Positions 1 to 11,590 of a stretch of DNA of 64,000 nt are shown here, piece by piece (position 1 is the stretch's first letter; each line of letters starts with the position of its first letter). The translations under genes and the position numbers were made by a program. This DNA comes from Roridomyces roridus. Its lineage: Eukaryota; Basidiomycota; Agaricomycetes; Agaricales; Mycenaceae. A model generated the notes under the pieces. It saw only the letters and a program-made list of their open reading frames with translations. It was not told the origin of the DNA and did no database searches. Where the stretch lies: assembly GCA_029378245.1 (NCBI GenBank), contig JARKIF010000065.1:1-64000 (forward strand), written 5' to 3'.

Positions 1-2521
1 ACTGTTATTTAGTTCCCACCTCTGATGACTTGGGCTCGCCATACAACTGCGCTTTTTTGATGCCATCAATTATTGATGGTCTTGATGAGCGGCCGAGGAG
101 CCGGTGCACCTCGGCCGGCTACCAGGGACTTGTCCACCACCAAGTCAAGTGGACTTGGTGTCCAGGATTTCTTCAGCCTTTCTCCGGCCTTTTCTTCGGC
201 CATAGCCCTTTTAAACGGTTTCACTGCTAATTAGCAAGGCACCACAGATGTATGGTGCCTTGCCTATTGGCAGGGTTGTTGGGCCCATTAGGTGTGACTG
301 CTGCCCCTGTGCTATGAGCAAAGACAACACTCCTCTTTGAAAACCTATTCTTGCACACGTACAGATAGCTGGTACAGCTACCCTTTTCTGTAAATTACAC
401 AATGTCATATACTGGCTACTCTTATCATCCAGCAGATGCATTGTTGATGGCAGTAGCTGCTCCTGGTCTGTGTCATCACAGTGTTGCAAATGAGTGAACC
501 AGTTTCTAGCTGCATATTGCGCAAATGGGTACCTGGTACTATTCCACCTCCAAATATGATCATTTTCTGCAAATAAAGAAGATAACACAGACGGGTTTGT
601 GTGATGAACTTTTGCGAGATATTCTCTCTGAGATCAAAAATGGAGTGCTCTTGATAGAACTCTTTGGAAAGGGCATAGTCTCGCACAGATGGGTTGCAAA
701 ACTGATTACGAGAACTTCACTTGTTAAGTTCTCGTTCTTTTAAAATTTGGTCAGGCCAGAAGTTGTGCAACTTTTTCTCCCGTTGTCCACTTTTGATTAT
801 GGCGGCTGTGCAGTTTCCTTTTTGCGGCCACAATCACTGATTTTGACAGCTCCGATCACACATTTTTTCCTTTCACTCTCATACACTCAGTTTGTGCTTC
901 AATGGACTGGTAACTTTGCAGGAACTTTTATGGCAGCTAAACTTGCATTCTGCTCTGCTGGATCAAACCACCATTTTGTATGCTGCACACCATATTATTG
1001 GTTTAATTCCCTTCTGTGAGGAGGTCATCCTAGGCTCACCAAACATCCTGGACTCCTGGTATTCAGCCAATCTCAAAGAGGGCGGCCAATTGCTGCTGTC
1101 AGCTGCAGTCCGAGAAATTGGCAAAATATATCATGCATTGAGATCAAGATTGACTTGGTGATGTCAGTGGCTGTTTCCCGGGCTTGTGGGTGAGGCTTCC
1201 CCTGCCAGGCTATTTTCCCATGGGCAGCAAGGGGCCCATGTTCTCTAGGCACCATTTTCTTGACCATAATCCAATGGTGGCAGAAAGTCGGAGGCATCAA
1301 GTTGCTGTCCAAATTGCAAGGTCTTGTCTTGTACAGGGCAGGGGTGGGTCAGCAATGTAAGAAATAACCAGAGCATTTTTGTGATCTCTACTGCATATTC
1401 ACCATATCCAGGTTCAAAATTCATTTTTAATTTCCGGGTACTCCAGGATATTCTACCTGGTTGAAGAAGTTGCAGGTCAATAGTGGGAATCAAGAAGATC
1501 AGGGCTTGGTCTGACCATGCATTTTATCTGTAGGCCAGTACACTACCCTGGCTTTCAAGTGGTACTGTGGCAGATAGTTTGAAGTATCTCATCCTTTCAC
1601 TCTTAATTGCACTTGTTAAGAGATTTGTCACGTGTTACTCACGTCACGGTGACGGACCTGCACCGTCACATTTGTCACGTCACGCCAACGGCAAGTTGGC
1701 GTACAGCCGAACACCCAGGTTTTCTCCGATGTGATCACACAAATATATGCAACAAGTAATTTCCCCTACTCTGTCAGAGGAGGGTTCTGTGGGGCTGAAA
1801 TTTCTGATCTCCCGCAAAACGCGTGCGATCAATTTGCACTTGTTTGTACTGCATACTAGGCAGCCAATGGTCATGGTATATCTCACGGTGATCCGTATCA
1901 CATCCGTGATATGATTCTGAACCCTGCATGCACCTTCCTGTCTTTCTTTCATGAGCAGTGGCATTGATTCAGTGACAACCCAGGAGTTAACAGGAAATGA
2001 TCTCCCTTCTGACGACTTCAGGAGCCCAAAAAAAATTGGCCTGTGATGTATGTGCTCTAAACCTACTATAGAAATCAACCAACTCGAAACAACAAGACTA
2101 GATGAGTCTCGACAGACGAATCTATCTAAACAACCCAATCACAAAGCTCCGGGGCGAGTGACAACTATATTGACAGCAGGCAAAGGCGAGTATAAGTCCC
2201 TAGTACAGGGCCTTATGAAAGGTTGTAGGGAATACTGTGATATTGTCTCGATATGATTGGTTGAGTTTTGTATTGCGAATCAAAATCCTTGATGAAAACC
2301 AAGGATGGCGATTCTAAAGCGTTTTGTAGATTTTAAAGCTTCACAGCTAACACAAAAGATAGATTGAGTTTGGCTAAAGCCGGGTTTTTGCAATAAAGCA
2401 GGTATTTGGGTCTCTCGATCCCTTTTACACTGGTATCTATGAAGGGATTTATTGAACAAAAGTAAAAGTACATGTTGAAACTCCCATTAGCTCCATATAT
2501 GTGGATTTTCCGAGTGAACCT
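1..2521. other. gene-poor AT-rich stretch
   Basis: No open frame here resembles a protein I recognise, and no long open frame has fungal-type intron signals around it. The one small structure I can point to is a perfect 7-bp inverted repeat, GTGACGG at 1649-1655 and CCGTCAC at 1663-1669, with a 7-nt loop inside a run of TCACGT-type words. I take the stretch as intergenic DNA or old transposon debris. Confidence 0.5.
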
Positions 2522-2529
2522 TCCATAAA

Positions 2530-3063
2530 CAGTGTTGTAGATAAGGGTCTTAATAAGGGTGGCTTCTGAAAATTAAGGGCTTAACTCAATAATAAGGGTA
2601 ATAAGGGCAGGTCATATTAGGGTATTTCCCAAATGGAAATTCCTGCCGGGCATCCTGGGTCAGCCGACAGCCAACCCAGGAGCCTCGGAAGGCGAAGGAA
2701 CGGCTCATTCGGTTATCCAAATGCCCACGCCCTGCTCTGTGCACCATCAGTGGTAGCTAATTCACGGGTGGATCAGTCCGTGGGCGTGAGTCGATTGTGC
2801 CATCGACATTGCATCACTACATACTATCTGCCCTCATCTGCCATCGGTACAATCACTAGTGATTGGCAACTGTGGAAGGTGATGACTTTGGGTACTGCTG
2901 ATGTTCATCAAATCTGATCCCGGCTGATCGCGGCATCAGCGGAGATCGAAGTACAATAACCCTTAATAGAACTTATCATCGTTGAGCTCCCATGTTAAGG
3001 CCTTAGCTTATCATATGATAAGCCCTTAATAAATAAGGGCTTATCAACTTATCTACAACACTG
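2530..3063. mobile_element. hAT-type MITE with 8-bp target duplication
   Basis: The element is 534 bp. It starts with CAGTGTTGTAGATAAG (2530-2545) and ends with its exact reverse complement (3048-3063), a perfect 16-bp terminal inverted repeat. It is flanked by an identical 8-bp direct repeat TCCATAAA (2522-2529 and 3064-3071). An 8-bp target duplication together with termini starting CAG is characteristic of the hAT superfamily. There is no transposase, so it is non-autonomous. The subterminal regions are packed with TAAGGG-type words on the left and CCCTTA on the right, as expected for transposase-binding subterminal repeats. Confidence 0.88.
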
Positions 3064-3071
3064 TCCATAAA

Positions 3072-4294
3072 TGTATGTTTGAGCCATCAACGTCCATAAA
3101 TGTGGATTGATCGACAGATTCTATCAAAGTTCCGCTATCCACATTTATGTGCGGCAGCCGACGGCTAACATACCGCTTGCGTTCCATAATATACCTCTTT
3201 GGATCCACAATACTCTCCACCTAATGAAATTGCCTTAGCCAAGCCCGTGGCATCGGGGCTTGGCAACTGATCCCCCTGTCCGCATACCATCCGCCATTGG
3301 AAACGCAAGTAAAACAGACAAGTCCACTTCCACCGACAAGTCCTCTCTTTCCTGACTTCCACCATATCACTCCCCTCCAGAGGTCGCTGTACCACTGCAC
3401 TCAATGTGCTACTTGGAACCGCATCGAACCGCACCCAAAGCCGCCCCGATCGCCGCATCTCCCGTGTTGTACGTAGGACACCCTTTCTGCCGAGAGCGTG
3501 TTCGCTAATCTGGAAAACTCAGCGCCCAAATTCTGCTCACGAGATTTGCGGCTCGTGCCCACACTCTACCTCGCGCACGAACCCAAACCACTCCCTTCCG
3601 GATGACCCCAATCAATACCTCACGCATGGACCCTGTGCAACGCACGGCTGCGACTGCGCAGGCTTTCATGGTGTAAGTCACTCTGACTTGGTATTTCCGG
3701 TGATCTTGCTTATATCGCCCACCCTTCTCAGGGCTCTGGTGACTGGACCTTTCAGACACTCTGCGTCTGTGGCTGTCGTCTTTCCATGCATACTGCCGAG
3801 TTCGTTCCGCTTTCAATCCGCTGCACCTCACGAGCTCACCCTTCTTAATCCAGAACCGACGTAGAATTCGGCACAACAGATAGCGTGCCGGCATCCAGAG
3901 GTGCTACCCACCAGCCGTTCCCTCCCCCTGTCGTTGCCCCCCGCCGTTGCCGCATCCGCATTGCCCCTTGCCGTCGTCGCATCCCCTACCGTTATGGCCG
4001 GCGGCGGCCGCTGCTACCGTTGCCTCCGCTCACACCCAAGTTCCCAGCACGAGAGCGATACCCCTGGTATGTGCACGCAGTCGTTCGTGGGAGTACCAAC
4101 GCGACACCAGTCGACAGTTATACGCGTATGCGGCAAATTCAAAGCCGGGGCCATTCCTCGATCACCATGCACCCGGCGGTTCCAAACCCGTTCCCAGGCC
4201 TGCGAGGGGTTCTACTCGCGGTCGTGGCAAGAATCGTGGTGGTGGTGGTAGCGCTCGTGGCGGCGCTGTCGGAGGCGTGCATGGGTCAGGATCT
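3072..4294 (+). other. possible 5' part of the interrupted gene, unresolved
   Basis: A candidate first exon starts at the ATG at 3602 and runs to a GTAAGTC donor near 3660, with an acceptor near 3728. From about 3900 the DNA is CCG-rich and encodes a Pro/Ala-rich then Arg-Gly-rich stretch (RGG-like, around 4200-4290) that joins in frame to the gene starting at 4295. I cannot choose the true start or the intron pattern between 3660 and 4290, so I leave this part as a candidate only. Confidence 0.3.
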
Positions 4295-4805
4295 ATGTCC
4301 GCCGCAGATCAGCCCTCGGGCATGGCAGAGATAGTCTTCGTCTGTTGGCCATTGACCGTAAGTCTCCGTCTACCTAATTCATTTCGTCTTGACTCACTCG
4401 TTCAAGATACCCGGCCACAGATATAGCTCCGCTGATTCCCTCACGCTCCAAATCAGCTCGGTGGAGGCCGCACAACATTACAAAAAATTCCAGTTGTTCC
4501 GCTTGGCCGTGACGATCCAAGTCCCGCGTGACGGCCTGATCGACATTCCCAATTTCTCCACCGTCCTCACTGCAGAACTCGCCAAGGCCAAGCTCTCGTA
4601 CCCCTCCTGCCCGGACGACTGGCACGATCCTTCTGCTACAGATCTTTCTGGCGTGCTGTGGGCGGTCCTGAAACCCTCAGTGGTCAAGTCCAAGATTCAT
4701 TCAATGTCCACCCCACCATGGACCCTTCGCTCTTCAGCTACAAGTATCTCAGCAGTGCATCAATGCAGAAGCCTGCCAGCCCCGTCGCTTCGGTCCCTTG
4801 GGTAT

Positions 4806-4984
4806 TATTGTTGGATGATGTTCGATGAGTGTGAACAAGAGAGAATAATGCATTCCGTGGTTCAGCTACAGGCTTATATACTACGGATAATATCTAGAAT
4901 ATTCTACTATAGTGAAGAGAGACTTAGTAATAGCTGGGTAAATAGAATCGGGTAGAAGGTCGGGGAATAATGATTACTACAACA
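4806..4984 (-). repeat. 3' LTR of copia element
   Basis: This 179-bp LTR matches 9390-9569. The outer tip in element orientation is TGTTGTAGTAATC. The inner end is CCAACAATA. The choice of boundary rests on the exact GGTAT target duplication it leaves; a shorter TGTTG..CAACA reading would leave no matching duplication. Confidence 0.88.
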
Positions 4985-4990
4985 CTCCCC

Positions 4991-5368
4991 TCAAGCGCGA
5001 GTCATTCCAAGTCGAGAGACGAAATACTCGTGCTTGGACTTGTCGAGTGCTTTGGTAAACAAGTCCGCGGTGTTCTCCGAGGTAGGGCAGTAGGAAACTG
5101 ATACTTCGTTAGAAGTGAGGTTCTCCCGAATGAAGTGGTGCCGAACGTCAATATGTTTGGAGCGGGCGTGGAAACCAGAGTTCTGCGCGAAGGAGATAGT
5201 GCCGTGATTGTCAACAGAGATGTGAGTGGGAAGATGGGGTGCGTAGCCGAGCTCAGAGAGCATACTACGAAGCCAGAGAGCTTCGCGGGTGGCTGATGCA
5301 AGAGCCATGTACTCTGCCTCCATGCTCGATAGCGCCGTGGTTGGTTGCTTCTTTGAGTTCCAAGTCAC
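4991..5368 (-). pseudogene. copia RNase H, C-terminal fragment
   Basis: The fragment reads TWNSKKQPTTALSSMEAEYM, the standard copia RNase H block, then NHGTISFAQNSGFHARSKHI, RHHFIRE and ENTADLFTKAL, ending 6 bases from the LTR. It lies in a different frame from the reverse transcriptase; the linking segment 5370-5560 also contains RNase H sequence (SDADWAN-like) in a shifted frame. Confidence 0.88.
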
Positions 5369-5558
5369 AACTCCCCTGCAAGGGTTGAGAGGTAGCCGGT
5401 GACAGATCGGCGGTCGTCGGGCGAGTTAGCCCAGTCGGCATCAGAGAATAACTCGATGGTGGAGTGCTGATCCGACGTGTATTTGATACCGAGATTGACA
5501 GTGCCGCGAAGGTAGCGGAAAACTCGTTTGACGGCGGTGAGGTGAGCGGGGCCGGGAT

Positions 5559-6470
5559 TCAGACTGAACTGGAGAGAGTCTGAACGGCAAAGGAGATGTC
5601 GGGCCGTGTGGAAATGGCGGCGTACATGAGTGATCCAACCATGTGCTGATAGACACGTTTGATCTCAGGGTGAGACTCCGAGTCTGGCGTCTTGGTGAGT
5701 TTCACGTGGGGATCCATCGGTGTGGTGGAGGGGTTGGAGTTCTGCATCTGGAATCGCTCGAGAATCTTGGTGATGTACTGTGACTGGCTCACAAAGATAG
5801 AACCGTCAGTGTCTCGAGTGATCTCCATTCCCAAAAGTTGGCGAATATCACCGAGTTTCTTGATATTGAACATCTGCTCAAGTTCGGATTCCGCGGCAGC
5901 GATGAGGGCGGGCGATGATGCAAGGATGGTCATGTCATCAACATGAACGGCTATGATCGTGATGTCGGTGCCGCTACGTTTGATGTAAACGCACTGGTCG
6001 GATAGAAGGCGTGAGTATCCGCGGGAGAGGAATGATGAATTGAGCTCGATGTTCCAGACACGGCCGGACTGCTTAAGACCATAAATAGCCTTGTTGAGTC
6101 GTAGTGCAAGAGTTGTGCCGTCCTGATATAACTCGGGTTGTTGCATGTAAATCTCCTCGTCGAGCTTGCCATTGAGGTAAGCACCGATAACGTCAACCAC
6201 ATGTATGTCAAGGTTGTAACGGGCGGCGAGAGCGAGAAGTAGACGGATGGTTTCCATGCGAACGACGGGTGCAAAAGTTTCATCAAAGTCGATGCCGGGG
6301 ATCTGAGAAAATCCTTTAGCAACGAGACGGGCCTTGTAGCGTGTGATAGAGCCGTTCTCGTCGCGCTTCACACGGAAAACCCATTTACAGGGAATGGCGG
6401 TGCGATCACGGGGTAAAGGTGCTGGGGAAAATGTATTGAGGTTACGGAGCTGATCCATTTCCTCATCCAT
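5559..6470 (-). pseudogene. copia reverse transcriptase
   Basis: This is the RVT_2-type reverse transcriptase: CKWVFRVKRDENG, KARLVAKGFSQ, DFDETFAPVVRMETIR, then the catalytic box as AVHVDDMTI, with His where YVDD elements have Tyr. Fungal copia elements often vary here. It continues through KILERFQM and VGSLMYAA...RPDI to a stop created by a frameshift at 5559. It would copy the element RNA into cDNA in the particle. The upstream linker DEAKSRPDWLEWKKAM is in frame just before the first Met. Confidence 0.88.
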
Positions 6471-6550
6471 CGCTTTCTTCCACTCAAGCCAGTCGGGCCG
6501 TGACTTAGCCTCATCAACTGTGAGTGGATCATTGGAGATGGGATCGGAAT

Positions 6551-8455
6551 TTACGGCAGGCAGTGCAAAGCCGAGTAGTGCACTGTCGGGCTTAGCGTAC
6601 TTCCGAGTGCGTGGGCCGAGAATGATGTTGTCCTCCGAGATGGCACTGCTGATGTCGCGTGGTGCCTTCGGGCGGGTGCAGTGGCCGGTGATGTGGGAAT
6701 GGATGGGGCAGGTGTCAGAGTGCTCGGAGTGGGAGCAACGGGAGACGGTGGAGTGATGGGGGCGGCTGTTGGCGTCGTTTGCGTAGCCTCAGGCTCAACC
6801 GGAGTGGATTTTGACGTGGAATCCAATAAACTCTCCCCCTTGAGCGGAGGCGGAGCTGTGTCAGATGTGACAGGTTCCCGGATGAAAGTGATGTTCCGTG
6901 AGGTAAGTACCTTGTGCGTATGTGGGTTGTAGTAACGCCAAGCACCGGATTCGTCGGAAAGTCCAACAAATTTGCAAGATTTAGTCTTAACAAAGACTTT
7001 ACCGTTCTTGCCATCCTGCTGCGAGACTTCGCAGGGATTGCCGAATTCCTCTAGAGCACTGACGTCAGGCTTCTTTCCTGTATAGGCCTCGTCCGGTGTA
7101 ATCTTATCACCGAGAGCGTGCGAGGGTGACCTATTTTTCAGGTACGTGGCGTAGGCAACGGCTTCGGGCCAGAGGGAAAGGGGTAAGCTGTGTGCGGCGA
7201 GCATGGCACGAGCATGCTCAATAAGCGTGCGATTGAGCCGCTCGGCAACACCGTTCTGCTGAGGTGAGTAAGGTGCCGTGAGCTCAAGACGGATGCCGCG
7301 GGAGCCGAGATAGTCGCGAACTGCCTTAGAAATGTATTCCTTGGCGTTGTCACAATGAAAAGCTTTGACACGTTTGCCGGTTTGCGTGGAAATGTACGCA
7401 TCGTAGTGCTGCATTTTGTCTATGACCTCCGTGCGCTTCTTCATGAAGTAGAGGATAGTGCGGCGTGTCTTTGCGTCCGTGAAGCTGATGTAATAGCGCT
7501 CGCCCGAGATGCCGGTGACGCGCGATGGTCCCCAAACATCTGTGAAAGTGTTGTCACCGATGTCAGAATATGTCCGTTCAGCCTCGGCTGGAAACGGAGT
7601 GACGTGTGACTTGGCTTTGATGCATGCCACGCACTGTGCTGAGGGTGTGCTGGTGGGATCAACCCTCATCCCATTGACCATGTTGTTGTTCTTCAACATC
7701 CGGATGGATGCCGGCGAGATATGGCCAAAAATACGATGCCATTTGTCCCATGAGTGTGCGGGAGCAACGGCGGCAAAGGTTGGTACAGTGGAAACGGCGG
7801 GTGCAGTCGGAATGGGTGATGGGACTGATGGAACAGCGGGCATGGCGGCGGCGGCGGCCGTGATGCGGTTGGCAGGTTGAGTGATCTGGAGTAAGTAGAG
7901 TTTACCGATCTTTCTGCCACGCATGATTTCGCGTCGACTGGATCCCTTGGTGAATATGTGCATGTAATCACCGTCAAATTGGATCAGAAAGCCAGCATCG
8001 GCAATGCGGCTGATGGACAAGAGGTTGTATGGCGAGCTGGGGACATGAAGGGAATTATTGAGTGTGATGTTGTATGCCGAACTCTTGACATGAGAGGCAA
8101 TGACAGCGGAGCCGGTGCCGTCGCATTTCACACTGCCGAAACCAGTGATGGTTCGGTCACTGTGCGCGTAAGTGGTGAATAATTCCCGCTTCTTGATGAT
8201 GTGAGACGTGGCGCCAGAATCGGCGAGCCAGGCGTCAGGGGACAGAGCGGGTGCAGTGGAGTCCCGTGCCATAAAAGCAAAATCAGGTGATTCGGGGCTG
8301 GGGATTGGTTCCGCGACGTGTGCATGATTCTTATTGGCATAACGCTCCTTCGATTGGCGCGTGTTCTGCTCCTTCTGGGACTGTGTGAATGTTCTCCCAG
8401 CTTTCACGTCGCGGCAATCCGAAACCATGTGCCCATTCTGCCGCAGCCATAGCAT
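6551..8455 (-). pseudogene. copia protease-integrase region
   Basis: The frame opens at the second half of the zinc knuckle (NGHMVSDC) and then has the aspartic protease active site LADSGATSH and the GAG-pre-integrase region. The integrase zinc-binding region is HRIFGH...CVACIKAK. The integrase core shows D in TFTDVWGP, D in HCDNAKEY and E in NGVAERLNRT (a D,D-35-E arrangement). A Pro/Thr/Ser-rich linker follows. The frame ends early at 6551, before the reverse transcriptase, which lies in another frame. Confidence 0.88.
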
Positions 8456-9152
8456 GTGACTTTGGCGTTGAATTTGGCGGGCTTGCCGAATTTCTTGCCG
8501 TGTGCCGGGAGCGCTACCTCGTCGGATGAGGGTTTGGCTCGTCGCCGGCGGTCCTGCTCGAGAATACGAGCCACGAGTTTGGTGGAGTCCGTCAACGATG
8601 CCGTGTCGATGCCTGAGGTAAAAGTGTCCCAGGAATCCGGCAGTGACGTGAGAAGGGTGATGGAGTATTCCTCCTCCGATAATTTGGCGCCCTGGGCGGC
8701 CAACTTGGTGCGTAGATTTTTGAGAGCTCGAATGTGCTCTTCAACGTTCCCACCTTCCTCGCAGTGGAGGCGTGAGAGTTGCCGACGGAGAAGGATGATG
8801 GCGATCACACCTTTCGGCTGATAGGTGTCGGCAAGGGTGGTCCAGGCTGTGGATGACGATGTGGCGTCAGTAATGTACACCAACGGATCGTCGGAAACAC
8901 GAAGACGGATCTGGGAGAGGGCCTGTCGGTCCTTACGATCCCAATCAAGAATTCCTTCGCCTTCGCGCCCTGTGGATCAACGATTTCTCCACTGGCGTTA
9001 AGGGTGTGGACGGGGCGTGGAATGGTACCGGTGACATATTCGATCAGATTCTGATCAGTGAGAATGTCGGTCATTTTCACAGCCCATGTAGCGTAGTTCT
9101 CCTCCCCAAGGAGATGCTGGATGCGGTAGGCGGATGTCGATGATTCGGACAT
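8404..9152 (-). pseudogene. copia gag, frameshifted
   Basis: The reading starts at 9152 (MSESSTSAYRIQHL) with the usual copia Gag opening, in which a short LxGEENYATW motif precedes the UBN2/DUF4219-type capsid region. It shifts frame around 8870-8930 and continues to a CCHC zinc knuckle (CYGCG..) at about 8430-8450. A second one-base shift falls inside the knuckle itself: CYGC is in one frame and the remaining H and C in the next. Gag packages the element RNA into virus-like particles; this copy is dead. Confidence 0.85.
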
Positions 9153-9377
9153 GATAACAATGTGGGGATGGTGATCCTAGGTTTAGATCGAGAGGCGTCG
9201 AGTGTGCGTCGGAAAACGGTGATCAAGGCGTGTGACGGTTTGAGCTGTCAAGCTGGCGTGTGATTATCGAGAGGCGTCGAGTGTGCGTCGAAAACCGGTG
9301 ATTAACGTGTGTGACGGTTTGAGCGGTCAAGCTGGTGATAGACGTGTGATTATTCGGGAGAAGTTCAGTTACGGCCG

Positions 9378-9389
9378 GGGCCCATAACC
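9378..9389 (-). other. copia primer-binding site, initiator-tRNA-Met half type
   Basis: In element orientation the 12 bases directly after the 5' LTR read GGTTATGGGCCC. This is complementary to the anticodon stem-loop of eukaryotic initiator tRNA-Met (GGGCCCAUAACC), the internal half-tRNA priming known for Drosophila copia. The same word follows the LTR of the copia element at 63207. Confidence 0.75.
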
Positions 9390-9569
9390 TATTGTTGGAT
9401 AATGTTCGATGAGTGTGAACAAGAGAAGAATAATGCATTCCGTGGTTCAGCTACAGGCTTATATACTACGGATAATATCTAGAATATTCTACTATAGTGA
9501 AGAGAGACTTAGTAATAGCTGAGTAAATAGAATCGGGTAGAAGGTCGGGGAATAATGATTACTACAACA
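9390..9569 (-). repeat. 5' LTR of copia element
   Basis: This 180-bp LTR differs from the 3' LTR by one indel (an extra A after CAAGAG) and two substitutions that I can see. The primer-binding site at 9378-9389 abuts it directly. Confidence 0.88.
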
Positions 9570-11036
9570 GGTATGGCTGAGTGCGTATCCCATTCTACCT
9601 ACCCCGATCTCTCGCTCAGCAGTTTGCAGTGCCCCGATTTGGCCATCTACTCGGACCCCTGGACGACTTGAATCCTGCACTCTCTGGCCCTTCCCACGCC
9701 TGCTTCGGTATCCGGTTTGTCGACCGACACGTGCTTGCCCTCAAGACCAATCGACCACCCCGATGTCTTGACGAATGCCCAACTACGGCGGTGAGTTGCA
9801 AGCCTGTAACGCAACTCGTGGCACTAACGTCTTTGTGACAGACGGCTGTTCCGTTGCACCCGAGTACACCTCCGGCTCCGGCTACGGCGTCAACTCTTGT
9901 ACGCCACCGCTCGCCAACATCACAGGTGAGTCATAGCCATCCGTGACTTACCATTCTACATTCTAACGACGATCCAGAACGTGGGTCATGATCGCCGCAT
10001 TCGGAGTCGTCCGAATGAGGTACGCCCACACCGTCACTCATATCGCCGTTTATTCTCACATCTCTGCAGACTATTGATCTCACCGGCGTTTCCACCATCG
10101 GTTTCTCCCAGGCACGTTGCTGCCATTCCATCGCATCTAGGGCTCATATCACTCTGCAGCATATTGATCTCACCGCAATCGACGATGACCTTCCCCCTAT
10201 CGACGACGACGACGACGACATCCCCCCTGTCCCGCTGCTTGCGGATTGCCGCCCTAGACTAGTACCGGCGTCGACAGGCCTTGAAGCTTCCCAGCCTTTG
10301 CCGTTGCCCGAGCCCCTGCCGCTCCTTATGGACGGGGTGGACATCTTCACCGGGTATGAGGTCTTCGACTGGAAGACCTCTGTCCGTACGGCGTCTGGTG
10401 CTAGTACCGAAGCCACCATCAACCTTCGCGCCAAGAGCGTCGACGCTGCCTCAGCAGGCCTCCTCGCAATTATCAAGAACATCGAGCTTCGGCGTCTCCG
10501 TCCTGACGCCCTTCTCTGTGGTCCCGACTACCCGGAGGATGTCGTCTTCTGCTCGCCCAAAGCTCAGTATCGTGACTTCTTCGGTCACTATATGTCGCTC
10601 CGCATGTAAGGCCAAGTTCCACCTCACCAACGATTCTCACCCCCTTTGCAGATCTGAGGACCCAACGCAACGTGGGTCTAGAGCCGCGGTCGGTCCTGGA
10701 CCTGAGCGTGCAACGTTCCAGGCAGCCGCACAACGCATGGTTCTCGTCTCTTCGTGCTGGAGGCACTCTGTGTACTCCTCCGACGTCTACATTCTCAACC
10801 TCAGCGTCATCGACTCGCACTCCACCCCCGAGCGAACCACGGCAATGCGCGCGTACGGCGCCTTCATTGCGCTGTTCCTATTCAAGATGACTCAGGGGCC
10901 TCCCCCGGTCTCGTTCTGGCTCCTCCTCGTCTGGCTCGAGGGTCCGCATGCTATGATATCAGTGCCCGAGCGCATTGTACAGCACCTGGACCCAAAAGCA
11001 TACAAGGAGTTGGCCCCGTGGTACAAATTCAAGCAC

Positions 11037-11590
11037 TAGGGCTCCGACCCGGCCGTTGACGGCGACGGCCGTCGCTCTGACGGCCGTCATGGGAGGTCGG
11101 ACGGGCCCCACCCGGCCGTCAGACCATGTTGCGAGGCCTCAAAACGGCCGGGTGGTACCCGTCAGACCCGTCACGGCCGTCATAACGGGTCGGAGCGGTG
11201 ACAGCCCGTGCCTCCAGCCAAATCGACCATCATATTGATGTCAACGTGATGCCGGCAAGTCAAAATTACGGATCGATACCTATTGATACTCGGGAAGCCT
11301 CCAAAACCAGCCAGAACCGCAGTAGTGGGCCATCGGGAAGATTGCCGATGACCCATGTGCGCTACCCCTGGAGCATCAAGTGATGATGGCAGCTCGGCAT
11401 GGTTAGTTAGCCGAGGACCCGTCACCACCCGTCATGGCCCGTCGACGGCCGGGAACGGGTACCCCGTCAGCCAAGGAACCGGACCCGGACCCGGCCGTCA
11501 AATTGTGGCTTCAGAGGGCTGTACGGCCGGGCCGGCACCCGTCGTGACGGCTCGTTGACCCGTCATTTTGACGGTCGGGTCGGAGCCCTA
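11037..11590. mobile_element. hAT-type MITE inserted in an exon
   Basis: The element is 554 bp. The left end is TAGGGCTCCGACCCGGCCGT and the right end is its reverse complement with one mismatch. It is flanked by an identical 8-bp direct repeat TCAAGCAC (11029-11036 and 11591-11598), the hAT signature length. The interior is crowded with GACGG/CCGTC and ACGGGT words in both orientations, like hAT subterminal repeats. There is no transposase. Host coding sequence resumes in frame if the element and one copy of the duplication are removed, which defines the insertion precisely. Confidence 0.92.

Larger units (their letters stand above)
4806..9569 (-). mobile_element. Ty1/copia LTR retrotransposon, full length, inactivated
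   Basis: The LTRs at 4806-4984 and 9390-9569 are nearly identical (two substitutions and a one-base indel seen by eye). The element is flanked by a 5-bp target duplication GGTAT (4801-4805 and 9570-9574). Order along the minus strand is gag, protease, integrase, reverse transcriptase, RNase H, which is the copia order. The coding region is broken by several frameshifts, so this copy cannot make a complete polyprotein although its LTRs say it inserted recently. It lies in an intron of the gene at 4295-12566, opposite to that gene's direction. Confidence 0.93.

Noticed and set aside
211..2256. Frames of up to 152 codons in the first 2.3 kb
   Set aside because: AT-rich, no motif, no phase-consistent exons on either strand.
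4809..4984. Shorter LTR reading TGTTG..CAACA (176 bp)
   Set aside because: It gives no target duplication (ATTAT versus GGTAT) and leaves a 3-base gap before the primer-binding site; the 179-bp reading gives an exact GGTAT duplication and an abutting primer site.
10120..10160. Extra GC-AG intron in the exon 10070-10605
   Set aside because: The segment is open in frame and reading through is simpler; a GC donor is not required.
10197..10240. GAC/ATC run near 10200 as a microsatellite
   Set aside because: It encodes an in-frame acidic Asp tract within an exon of the interrupted gene, so it is coding low complexity.
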